Assembly: GCA_029532625.1 (NCBI GenBank)
Contig: JARFXM010000006.1
Span: forward strand, 3,715,372 to 3,779,371
Origin: Lomentospora prolificans
Taxonomy: Eukaryota; Ascomycota; Sordariomycetes; Microascales; Microascaceae
Direction: 5' to 3'
Length of the DNA: 64,000 nt
The notes under the pieces are model-generated. The model was not told where the DNA came from. It did no database searches and saw only the letters and a list, made by a program, of their open reading frames with translations. A program made the position numbers and the translations under genes. Of the stretch, positions 55,965 to 64,000 are shown piece by piece. Each line of letters opens with the position of its first letter. Position 1 is the first letter of the stretch.

Positions 55965-58900
55965 GAGCAGCATGCGCCAAACGAACCGAGAGCCTTTCGA
56001 ATGATGGTACACATTAAAGCGCTCGCCACTAAAGATTCGAATCACCTACCAAAAGGAAAGAAACACAAACAAAACCGGACAACACGTTGCGTGATGAGCA
56101 TGACTACCACGCTAACAAAAGAAGAAACGATACAGAACTTGCCACCACGATACCGCAAGTACAGCAAAATATTCGCAGAAGAATTGGAAACCGGACTCCC
56201 AGAACATAGCAAATGGGATCACGAGATTCATCTCAAACCAGGAACACAACCCAAGTTCATGCCAATATACAACCTAAACGAAAACCAGTTGAAAGAACTT
56301 TGGGAATATATACAAGAAAACATCAGGAAAGGGTTCATTAGACCCTCAACATCACCAGCAGGATACCCTATCCTCTTTGTACCAAAGAAGGATGGAAGAC
56401 TACGCATGTGCGTAGACTACCGCCAACTCAACGAGATCACTATCAAGAACCGATACCCACTACCGTTGATCTCAGAGTTGAGGGACAGACTACGAAAAGC
56501 AAAATGGTTTACTGCCCTAGATCTCAAAGGGGCATACAACCTTATCAGGATCAAGGAAGGAGACGAGTGGAAGACAGCCTTCCGCACCCGATACGGACAC
56601 TTCGAATATTGTGTCATGCCATTCGGACTTACCAATGCACCAGCAACCTTCCAAACCATGATCAACCATGTGCTACGAGAGCACCTAGATCAGTTTGTGG
56701 TAGCCTATTTAGATGATATCCTCATCTTCTCGGAGACCTTGGAGGAACACGAGGAACACGTCGAAAAGGTACTACAAAAACTCCACGATGCCAACTTGTT
56801 GGTAGAACTAAAGAAAAGTCACTTCCATGTACAAGAAGTAGACTTCCTCGGATACACTATCCGACCAGGAGAAATCAGAATGCAGGAATCAAAAGTCAAG
56901 GCCGCGCTTGACTGGCCGGTACCTCAGACGGTTACTGAAGTACGGGGATTCCTAGGATTCATCAATTTCTACAGGAGGTTCCTGAAGGACCACAGCAAGA
57001 GAGTCAGACCTCTCACAGAGCTTACGAAGAACGAGAACACCTTCGTATGGGGGACAGAACAGCAACAAGCGTTCCAAGAAGCAAAACAGAGTATTTGCGA
57101 GAGACCAGTGTTATACGAAGCAGACCCTAGCAAACCTTTCGAAGTCGAGACAGACGCATCAGACTACGCCCTAGGAGCACAACTCGGACAAAGAGACGAA
57201 CAAGGAAGGATACACCCGATCGCTTTTATGTCGAAAAAGTTAAGTGGACCCGCACTACGATACGGGATCCCAGACAAAGAACTCATGGCAATTGTCGAAG
57301 CCTTCAAGGAATGGAAACATTACCTCATAGGGGCAAAACACCCTATTATTGTCTATTCCGATCATAAGAACCTCACCAGCTTCACAACCACCAAAGAGCT
57401 GAACAAGCGGCAAGTCCGATGGGCTGAATTCCTCTCCGAATACGACTTCAAAATCGTACATGTCAAAGGCAAAGAAAACGGACGAGCTGACGCACTTAGC
57501 CGACGACCAGATCACTTCCAAAAGATACCTAAGGAAGCAAGTACGATATTCCATTACGACGAACAAGGAAGCCTACGGCAACTAGCAGCAAGCTACCAAA
57601 TCAACACCACTACCAAGGTAATGGAAGAAATCGAAAGTTACTATAAGGATCTAAAACAAGAACGACATAAGAAGAACACACCAGTACCCCCAGAACTAGC
57701 CAAGGAACTAATACGAGCAATACACAAGTCACCACTTAGTGGGCACCCAGGGATCACGAAAACGATCAAAAGAATACCAAGAGGATACCTCATCCCACAG
57801 CTGAAAACAGTGGTCAAGGAAGTACTCGCCGAATGCGCTTCGTGCGCAAAGAACAAAAACTCGCGACACAAGCCGCAAGGGCTATTACAGCCAATGCCAG
57901 TACCAGAAGTACCATGGCAAAAGATTGTCATTGACTTTATTGTCAAGTTACCAAAGTCAGAAGATCCAACCACAGGAGTCAAATACGACAGCATCATGGT
58001 AGTCGTAGACCGACTCACGAAATATGCTTACTTCATACCCTGCAATGAAGCCATGAAAGCACCTCGATTCGCAGAACTATTCCTACGGACAGTGGCCGCA
58101 AACCACAACCTACCGGAAGAAATCAACACTGACAGAGGAAGCGTCTTCGCTTCCCACTTCTGGCAGAGCCTTTCAGATAGGTTAGGAATCAACCACAAGT
58201 TATCCACAGCCTACCATCCTGAAACCCAAGGACAGGTAGAACGGGTAAATCAAACACTGGAAACCTACCTACGACACTATATCAACTGGGAACAAAACAA
58301 CTGGGTAGCGCTACTACCCCTAGCCCAGTACGCCTACAACACCAACGTGTCAGAAAGTACAGGAATATCGCCGTTCTATGCGAACTATGGAATACAACCC
58401 AAGACAGGATTCGAGCCTGTAGGAACGAAAACACAGGCCGAACAAGCAATCATCCAATCAGAAAAAATGAAGGAACTCCACAAGCAACTAACGGAAGAAC
58501 TGGAGTTCGTAAAACAAAGGATGAAGCACTACGCAGATAGGAAAAGGATTGAGGGACCAACCTTTAAGGAGGGAAGCAAGGTCTACCTACTGCGAAAGAA
58601 ACCAGGAACGAGGGACCCACAAATCAAAACCCGACGACCAAGCGACAAACTCGATCACCGAAAAATCGGGCCCTTCATCGTGAAAAGGAAAATCTCGGAA
58701 GTCAACTATGAACTACAACTTCCCGAAACAATGAAGATAAACCCCGTGTTCCACGTCGCGCTACTCGAACCGGCACACCAAGATACACCTACCGAAGAAA
58801 CTATAGAAGTAGCCGCAACAGAAGGAGAATACGAAGTGGAGAAGGTTCTTAACTCCATGATCGACGATGGGAAAGTCAAATATTTGATTAAATGGAAAGG

Positions 58901-59108
58901 CTACGACCACAACGAAAATACTTGGGAGCCTATCCAGAATCTGGCTGGGAGCCCGATATTACTTGCGAAGTTTCACCAGGAGAACCCAGGGAAACCTCGA
59001 GATCCAACGGCGGGAGGTCAGGAGCGAGACCAAGGGCATCCCAATCGAGCACCCCGAAAGCGCCAAGGGACTGAGCGTCCCCGACGGCCTGCTGGGTCTC
59101 GACGATGA
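55962..59108 (+). CDS. pol: Pol: reverse transcriptase - RNase H - integrase - chromodomain
   Basis: In frame with gag and directly after its UGA; the first internal ATG is at 56001 (1035 aa from there). Numbering from that Met, the RT spans about 50-290 (P-I-L-F-V-P-K-K-D-G-R-L-R-M-C-V-D-Y-R, active site Y236-L-D-D239). RNase H is marked by E-T-D-A-S-D-Y-A-L-G-A and ends in G-R-A-D-A-L-S-R. Integrase has an H2C2 zinc motif (G-H-P-G-I-T-K... C-x2-C) and the DDE core with I-D-F-I-V, N-T-D-R-G-S-V-F and P-E-T-Q-G-Q-V-E. The chromodomain near the end reads Y-E-V-E-K-V-L...L-I-K-W-K-G-Y...T-W-E-P. All catalytic residues are present, so the element could be active. The last 60 codons are overlapped by an antisense gene. 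Confidence 0.94.
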   Translation, partial: LEQHAPNEPRAFRMMVHIKALATKDSNHLPKGKKHKQNRTTRCVMSMTTTLTKEETIQNLPPRYRKYSKIFAEELETGLPEHSKWDHEIHLKPGTQPKFMPIYNLNENQLKELWEYIQENIRKGFIRPSTSPAGYPILFVPKKDGRLRMCVDYRQLNEITIKNRYPLPLISELRDRLRKAKWFTALDLKGAYNLIRIKEGDEWKTAFRTRYGHFEYCVMPFGLTNAPATFQTMINHVLREHLDQFVVAYLDDILIFSETLEEHEEHVEKVLQKLHDANLLVELKKSHFHVQEVDFLGYTIRPGEIRMQESKVKAALDWPVPQTVTEVRGFLGFINFYRRFLKDHSKRVRPLTELTKNENTFVWGTEQQQAFQEAKQSICERPVLYEADPSKPFEVETDASDYALGAQLGQRDEQGRIHPIAFMSKKLSGPALRYGIPDKELMAIVEAFKEWKHYLIGAKHPIIVYSDHKNLTSFTTTKELNKRQVRWAEFLSEYDFKIVHVKGKENGRADALSRRPDHFQKIPKEASTIFHYDEQGSLRQLAASYQINTTTKVMEEIESYYKDLKQERHKKNTPVPPELAKELIRAIHKSPLSGHPGITKTIKRIPRGYLIPQLKTVVKEVLAECASCAKNKNSRHKPQGLLQPMPVPEVPWQKIVIDFIVKLPKSEDPTTGVKYDSIMVVVDRLTKYAYFIPCNEAMKAPRFAELFLRTVAANHNLPEEINTDRGSVFASHFWQSLSDRLGINHKLSTAYHPETQGQVERVNQTLETYLRHYINWEQNNWVALLPLAQYAYNTNVSESTGISPFYANYGIQPKTGFEPVGTKTQAEQAIIQSEKMKELHKQLTEELEFVKQRMKHYADRKRIEGPTFKEGSKVYLLRKKPGTRDPQIKTRRPSDKLDHRKIGPFIVKRKISEVNYELQLPETMKINPVFHVALLEPAHQDTPTEETIEVAATEGEYEVEKVLNSMIDDGKVKYLIKWKGYDHNENTWEPIQNLAGSPILLAKFHQENPGKPRDPTAGGQERDQGHPNRAPRKRQGTERPRRPAGSRR

Positions 59109-59574
59109 GAGTATCCCTCTCCTCCTCCATCGACAAACCAGCAACACCACGCCGATAAAGTTCATTACCCCGCTCCTTAAGGAGTTTCCGCTGACGACGG
59201 AGGCGGGCAATCCTCGCCATAATTTCAAGAAGCTGGTCCTCAGATTTTTCCAAAGCCTCATCCACCTTTTTGGTTTCGGCCATATTGCGGGATACTGGAA
59301 AAAGTTAGGACTGCCACAAGGAAGGTGGGGAAGATGGAAAATACCCACAAGACGAAGCCACCAGGGAACCATCGCAAGCACGCTTCCCCTTGGCACAGGC
59401 TAAACATTGGGAAGAATTCGGTGCCATACGGCACACCTTCTTCTGGCGATAACAACGGGTGCACGGCATTTCAAGGTCGTCACCAAAGGAAGAAATGTAT
59501 TCCACGAGCTTTTCGTTCTCTCGTTTCTTTCTGAGGGATTGCGTGGAAGGGCGTTTCGCTACCCGGTTCGACAT
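58930..59574 (-). CDS. Antisense gene of the retrotransposon: Zn2Cys6-like plus coiled-coil protein, 196 aa
   Basis: Lies on the opposite strand between pol and the 3' LTR and overlaps the last 179 bases of pol. Exon 1 is 59349-59574 and exon 2 is 58930-59294. The 54-base intron (GTGGGT donor, CCTAAC branch site, TTCCAG acceptor) works only on this strand and joins V-A-S-S-L to S-R-N-M-A-E-T. Six cysteines, C38-x2-C41-x6-C48-x8-C57-x2-C60-x6-C67, have the exact spacing of a Gal4-type binuclear zinc cluster, preceded by basic residues (R-K-K-R). A heptad-like charged helix (about 85-123, L-L-E-I-M-A-R-I-A-R-L-R-R-Q) fits a dimerising coiled-coil, then an acidic, L/D-rich C-terminal tail. I recall similar C-x2-C-Y-R proteins predicted in fungal genomes but cannot check this. 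Function (regulator of the element?) is inferred. Confidence 0.75.
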
Positions 59575-59690
59575 ACTGTCAGCATCACGGCAAAGGAAGG
59601 AAAAGGGGAGAAGTTGGACTGACCTAGAAGGACCAACAGGTCGGGGCCGACAGGGATTAAAAAACAAAAAGGTCTTTAGGGACAAAGACC

Positions 59691-59702
59691 AAGGAGAGGA
59701 GG
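59691..59702 (+). other. Polypurine tract
   Basis: AAGGAGAGGAGG lies five bases before the 3' LTR, where plus-strand DNA synthesis is normally primed. Confidence 0.75.
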
Positions 59703-59707
59703 CATCG

Positions 59708-60173
59708 TGTCACGGGCCGATCCGGCCTCTTATGCAGGCCGGGCGGACAAGCATGGCAGAAAAGGGTAAACTCCGGCGCAACCCGGAAAGACTAGGATTG
59801 GGCAGCACAACCTGGGCCAATCAACAGAGGACCGCACTTAGAACACAAGCGGTCCATGGGAGGACCGCACCAGGGGCATATGCAGTCCACGAGGGACCGC
59901 ATCGGGGGCAAGTGCGGTCCACAGAAGGACCGCACCTCCAGGGCCTGCGGTCCCAAGGAAGACGAAGTCTATATAAGTCACAGTCATTACCATCATGTAT
60001 TCTAGTTATTCTTTAGTTCCGCAGTAGTCAATTCAAGTCACTCTATGAACCACACTTGAATACGCATTACGGACCTTTATTGTTACTGTCTGACTGCCTC
60101 ACTTATCCACTAACAGGCCCGACTGTTCTAACCTTAAAGCGACTAACCCTATCGGAAGTGTTGGAACGTCACA
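59708..60173 (+). repeat. 3' LTR, 466 bp
   Basis: Reads identical to the 5' LTR over its whole length. Any antisense promoter for the minus-strand gene (start 59574) would be expected in this LTR or just left of it. Confidence 0.95.
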
Positions 60174-60178
60174 TCGTG
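60174..60178 (+). repeat. Right target-site duplication TCGTG
   Basis: Matches 52836-52840. The joined pre-insertion site would read from TTACAGC through TCGTG to CCATGTCC. Confidence 0.93.
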
Positions 60179-60636
60179 CCATGTCCGCTTGCTTGCTAGC
60201 TACTGAGCTGCTAACAAGTAAGCAGGAGGGTTCTATGATGCTATTCATAGATTCAAGATGATCGCCAGTTTTATATTAGTTAACCTCTATATATTCTATT
60301 TATATATAGTATAGGTATTCCTTTATAATAGTAAAATAGTCTTATTCTTTCTATCTAGCTTATAGTTCCTTACTTCCTTTATATATTCCTTACCTTTAAC
60401 CTTTAGTATTACTTACTTACTACTAAGGTTCTACTAGAGTATATTCATACTTACTTATATTAGTATAGTATATTATAGAGTACCTCTATACTTATTTATA
60501 TAATATAGTATAATAATACCTTTAGCTAGTAAGAAAATAGTTAATAACCTTATTAGTACTTTACTAGTAGTTTGAAGTTAGAATCTAAGGGGTAGATAGT
60601 ACTAGCTTACCTCTAAATTTAAGTCTAGTATTATAG
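60179..60636. other. AT-rich spacer between the two elements
   Basis: The first 80 bases are of normal composition; from about 60270 it is made almost only of TA-rich steps, as in RIP-damaged repeats. No gene seen. Confidence 0.6.
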
Positions 60637-61130
60637 TATCACAGGCTGACATGACCTCTTATGCAGGCCAGGCGGGCACGCATGGAAGAAAAGGATAAAC
60701 CCTAGTACAACCCAGGAAGGCCAGGAACTAGACAGCGCAACCCAAGCTAATAGAATTAAACCTGGCTCCTCTAGACCAATCAGAAAAGGACTACATCCAG
60801 GATAAAGGTGGTCTAGAAGGACTGTAGCAGGAGTAGGTACAGTCTAGGAAGGACTACACTAAAGGCAAGTACAGTCCATAGGAAGACTACACTCCAGGGA
60901 CCTACAGTCCTATAAAGGAAGAAGTCTATATAAGTCATAGTTATTACTATTATATATTCTAGTTATTCTTTAGTTCTATAGTAGTTAATTTAAGTTATTC
61001 TATAAACTACACTTAAATACATATTATATACCCTTATTATTACTATCTAACTGCCTTACTTATCTACTAATAGGCCTAACTATTCTAACCTTAAGGTAAC
61101 TAACCCTATTAGAAGTATTAGAATATTATA
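60637..61130 (+). repeat. Diverged LTR of the truncated element
   Basis: Starts TATCACAGGCTGAC (compare TGTCACGGGCCGAT) and ends near TATTATA (compare CGTCACA). It is 28 bp longer than the intact LTR, with the extra sequence before the inverted-repeat array, whose CGG/CCG triplets are mostly lost. The TATATAA box is still present near 60928. Confidence 0.85.
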
Positions 61131-63824
61131 TATTAACTACTCCTATTTAATAAGTAACCTTTTTAAATAGTAAAGAAACTAATAGTAGGAACTATAGTAA
61201 ATAAAACCATATCTAGTACTAGTATTATAGCTACTAGTAAGGAATAGCTTGCTAAAAAGATTAAGGAACTTATAGAGCAACTTCAATAAGCCTAATAGTA
61301 GAATACTTAACTCTAGGAATAATACTAACCTATCATATATAAAGATATATTATCTCTCTTCTAAACTATTATCTAATCCACCACTAACACTATTACAGAA
61401 GTAAGGAAGCCCAAGGTCCACTTCCCAGGACCTAAGAAGTTCGATAGAAGCCATATCAAGCTATAGTCCTTCCTTATATATATAAAAGTATATCATGACC
61501 ACTATGGAATCACTAATACTGCCACTAAAGTTACCAGTATAGTAGGATTCCTAGTCGGAGACACCGCAGCATAGTTTGAACTAACCTTATAGGACTACTA
61601 CACTAGTAAACCTGCACAATAAGACAGCATAACTAAAAGAATATTCAAAAACTATAATAACTTCGAAGAAGCTATTAAAGGGGCTTTTAGAGATCTAGAT
61701 AAAGACTAGACTATAAAATAAAAGCTTAGGGAAACCTGATAAAAGACCTTAGCCTTAGAATATATATCTAAGTTCCGACAAATCGCTATATACCTTAAAT
61801 AGGATGATGAATCCATAATCAAATACTTCTACTATAGGTTAAAGGATAAAGTAAAAGATGAAATTAATAAGATCCTAGATACTCCTATAGAACTTAGAAA
61901 GTATATAGACCTCACTATTAGGATTAATAACTGACTGTATTAATGGCGACTAGAGAAACGCTAGAAGACACCATATAGCAGAGGATATAGTAAAAAATGG
62001 GAAGCTAATACCAGGAAATAATATAATAGTAATACCTTATAGGGAACTTACCCAGGGCCTATAGAACTTGATTCTGCTATATGAAGAGACAACTATGGAA
62101 TTAAGAAATGAATAGAGGACCATCTTGGTAAATACTACACCTATAGCCGCATAGGACATTTCATAAGAGAATACTAAAATAGAGGAAACTAGGGAACAGG
62201 GAGAAAAGAACAAGGAGACCAAAAGAATAAGAGCTAGAAGCCTATACCTCAAGGAAAAACCTAGAATAATAATAAGTAAAGTAAGGCTAGCAATAAACCC
62301 ACCACCTAGACTTAGACCTTAGCCAGCAGCACTATCCTAGACTACCAAGTTATACATTAGACTACATACTATAATAATAACTATCAAGTATACTATAATA
62401 AGAAGGATAGAGCCAGATACTACCCATAAAAACCACGAACCCTTGTAACTATAGAAAGAGAAGAGGCTAAACCAAGCAACCTCAAAGCTAATAATATTAA
62501 AAAGGAGATACTTATAGTACTTAAAAAGTACCTAGGAGTAGAAGTAAAAGAACTAAATATCACTATATTCCACTAGAAGCATCATAACCACAAGCAAGGC
62601 AAGAAACTACCTACAGAATACACTTAATACATAAAGTGGATCCAAATTACCTCACAATAACAATAAAAAGGGAAAGAGGTCAAGAACTAAGGACTTCCCC
62701 CTTATCAAGAAGTAATACCTATCACTAAAGAAGAAGGAACTACCCAGAAAATCAATAAGTATATTAAAGATACTAAAAAACTAGCAAGGAAGGTCCATAA
62801 CCTTAAAAAAGTAATCAATAAGCTAGACAACACTCTCTACAACTAACTCAATAAAGATTAAAAGAATAATCTACCAAAACAGTTCAAACTAATAATTAAG
62901 AAACTCAGTCAAATCAAAACATGATAAGTAGAAATAGCTAGAAGACTAGAATATATAGAAATAAGAACTGAAAATATAGAGGAACTTATATAAACCACAA
63001 ACCATAGAACTAATAAAACTATCACCAGCATCCTAGAATAGATAACTAAACACAATAAACTCATCATAGAAATATAAGGATAAGTCAAGGGACTCAAAAC
63101 CAAGCTTAATAATATAGACACAGTAGCTATACAGGTATATACTAAAGCTATAGAAAAAGAAATGGACATAGTAAAATGAGACGTCTAGGCGATGAGGGAA
63201 GCAAGACTACAAGTAGCACAACAAAACTTCAAATACAACAGGCAAGCCATGAAGATACACGAACAACAGCACAAAGAACCACAAGGACAACGAAGCCTAG
63301 AGAACACTTCCAAAAAGGCACAAGAAAGCTACAAACAAGCCATCACACTGGAAAACCAAAGTCTAAACATCATGAGCTCTAATAAAACCAAATATTTAAA
63401 AGTACTAATTATAATTCAAGGACGAATATATAAAGCCTTAATAGATAGTAGAGTACAAGGAAATTTCATCTCACTAGATATAGTGAATGAACTATAACTC
63501 CCATAGAATTACAAGGAATAACCATACCTATTAAGCAACTATAAAGGAGAACTTGTTATATATAGAAAAGGTATAGTAAATATAGAGACTATATACCTTA
63601 ATATTATAATCTAAAACTAACCTAATAAAATATCCTTCGATATTATAGAATTAAACTATCCTATTATGATTAGCATACTATAGTTGAGAACCTGAAACCT
63701 AAGAATAGACTAGATTACTAATTAGCTTACTTAGACTAGGATCTAAGGAGAATCCATTAATAGTTCAGTCCCTAAGTAGTATTAACTAAAGTAGCATGTA
63801 CTAAACAAACTAAGAGCCTTTCAA
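60637..63824 (+). mobile_element. RIP-mutated, telomere-truncated relative of the Ty3/Gypsy element
   Basis: Collinear with the LTR and gag of the intact element. A diverged LTR lies at 60637-61130 (494 bp), followed by the gag-equivalent that reaches the position matching about 56002 of the intact copy. There it is cut by TTAGGG repeats. Differences are overwhelmingly C-to-T and G-to-A, many of them CA-to-TA and TG-to-TA, the RIP signature, giving stops throughout (the gag ATG itself reads ATA). Damage is uneven: 63180-63400 is far less mutated and keeps a short open frame. The gag stop equivalent reads TAACTA. Pol, antisense gene and 3' LTR are missing. Confidence 0.93.
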
Positions 63825-64000
63825 GGGTTAGGGTTAGGGTTAGGTTTAGGGTTAGGGTTAGGGTTAGGGTTAGGGTTAGGGTTAGGGTTAGGGTTAGGGT
63901 TAGGGTTAGGGTTAGGGTTAGGGTTAGGGTTAGGGTTAGGGTTAGGGTTAGGGTTAGGGTTAGGGTTAGGGTTAGGGTTAGGGTTAGGGTTAGGGTTAGG
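63825..64000 (+). repeat. Telomere repeats (TTAGGG)n
   Basis: About 29 TTAGGG units running to the window end, G-rich strand toward the right, so this is a right chromosome end. One early unit is a variant (TTAGG followed by TTTAGGG, near 63841-63852). The array begins directly inside retrotransposon sequence, with no subtelomeric helicase gene or other spacer. Confidence 0.98.

Larger units (their letters stand above)
52841..60173 (+). mobile_element. Complete Ty3/Gypsy LTR retrotransposon with chromodomain (chromovirus type)
   Basis: A 7.3-kb element with two LTRs of 466 bp (52841-53306 and 59708-60173) that read identical, TG...CA ends and a 5-bp target duplication TCGTG (52836-52840 and 60174-60178). 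Order inside: putative self-priming site, gag with protease, UGA, pol (RT, RNase H, integrase, chromodomain), an antisense gene, purine tract, 3' LTR. RT before integrase defines Ty3/Gypsy. The open frames, identical LTRs and intact duplication mean a recent insertion, even though the neighbouring relative is ruined by RIP-like mutation. Chromodomain elements favour insertion into heterochromatin, in keeping with this subtelomeric place. Confidence 0.96.

Noticed and set aside
59459..60016. 185-codon + ORF running from the 3' region into the LTR
   Set aside because: It is the reverse side of the antisense gene's first exon and then reads LTR sequence; the same LTR frame is open in the 5' LTR and has no protein character.
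63176..63497. Open frames in the RIP relic as functional gag genes
   Set aside because: They are short remains of a frame that is full of stops upstream and downstream.

Overview
This window is the right-hand end of a chromosome from a filamentous ascomycete. It ends in an uninterrupted array of TTAGGG telomere repeats (63825-64000). The genes are fungal in style: many short GT-AG introns of about 50-100 bases with CTAAC/CTGAC-like branch sites, two GC-AG introns, Gal4-type (Zn2Cys6) regulators, DAL5-type transporters, HeLo-domain proteins, and repeats damaged by C-to-T and G-to-A changes of the RIP type. The gene content looks like Eurotiales (Aspergillus/Penicillium), but the species cannot be fixed from the sequence.

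Layout. 1-1735 holds no supported gene. 1736-3733 is an unrecognised two-exon gene. 6250-19647 is a compact set that reads like a catabolic cluster: a dihydropyrimidinase/hydantoinase, a Zn2Cys6 regulator, a TauD-type 2-oxoglutarate dioxygenase, a DAL5-like anion transporter, a DapA-family aldolase/synthase, a secreted SurE-like phosphatase and a small Dabb-barrel protein. A cluster of GATA motifs (8110-8239) lies between the first two. 20740-23568 carries two decayed genes: a Zn2Cys6 regulator tail, and a sugar transporter broken partly by a 19-bp tandem duplication. 25591-27756 is a 12-exon DAL5-like transporter.

27992-34971 is a divergent pair of signalling genes. One encodes a HeLo domain fused to a pseudokinase (an MLKL-like layout). 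The other encodes an active-looking kinase fused to Sel1-like, ankyrin and four C-terminal membrane segments. This is a candidate fungal cell-death/allorecognition module. 35751-38418 is a seven-exon Zn2Cys6 regulator. 39360-39829 is a dead FAD oxidoreductase. 41104-46586 is a GABA/dicarboxylate block: GABA aminotransferase, divergent succinate-semialdehyde dehydrogenase (one intron lacks an AG acceptor), and a tartrate/D-malate dehydrogenase. A 14-TM-type MFS exporter (47801-49517) and an unknown protein (50439-51434) follow.

51435 to the end is repeat territory. It has AT-rich RIP-like sequence and a 107-bp LTR scrap. It also has a complete, apparently young Ty3/Gypsy chromovirus-type retrotransposon (52841-60173) with identical 466-bp LTRs and a TCGTG target duplication. 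Its gag and pol are in one frame, separated by a single UGA followed by CUA. It carries an intron-containing antisense gene (58930-59574) for a Zn2Cys6-like plus coiled-coil protein. The LTR has an array of inverted CGG/CCG half-sites just upstream of its TATA box, so a self-encoded regulator acting on its own LTR is a testable idea. The last element (60637-63824) is a heavily mutated relative, cut off in the middle by the telomere.

Exon junctions were worked out by eye from reading frame, splice signals and family conservation. LTR identity was checked by reading both copies. No database search was possible.
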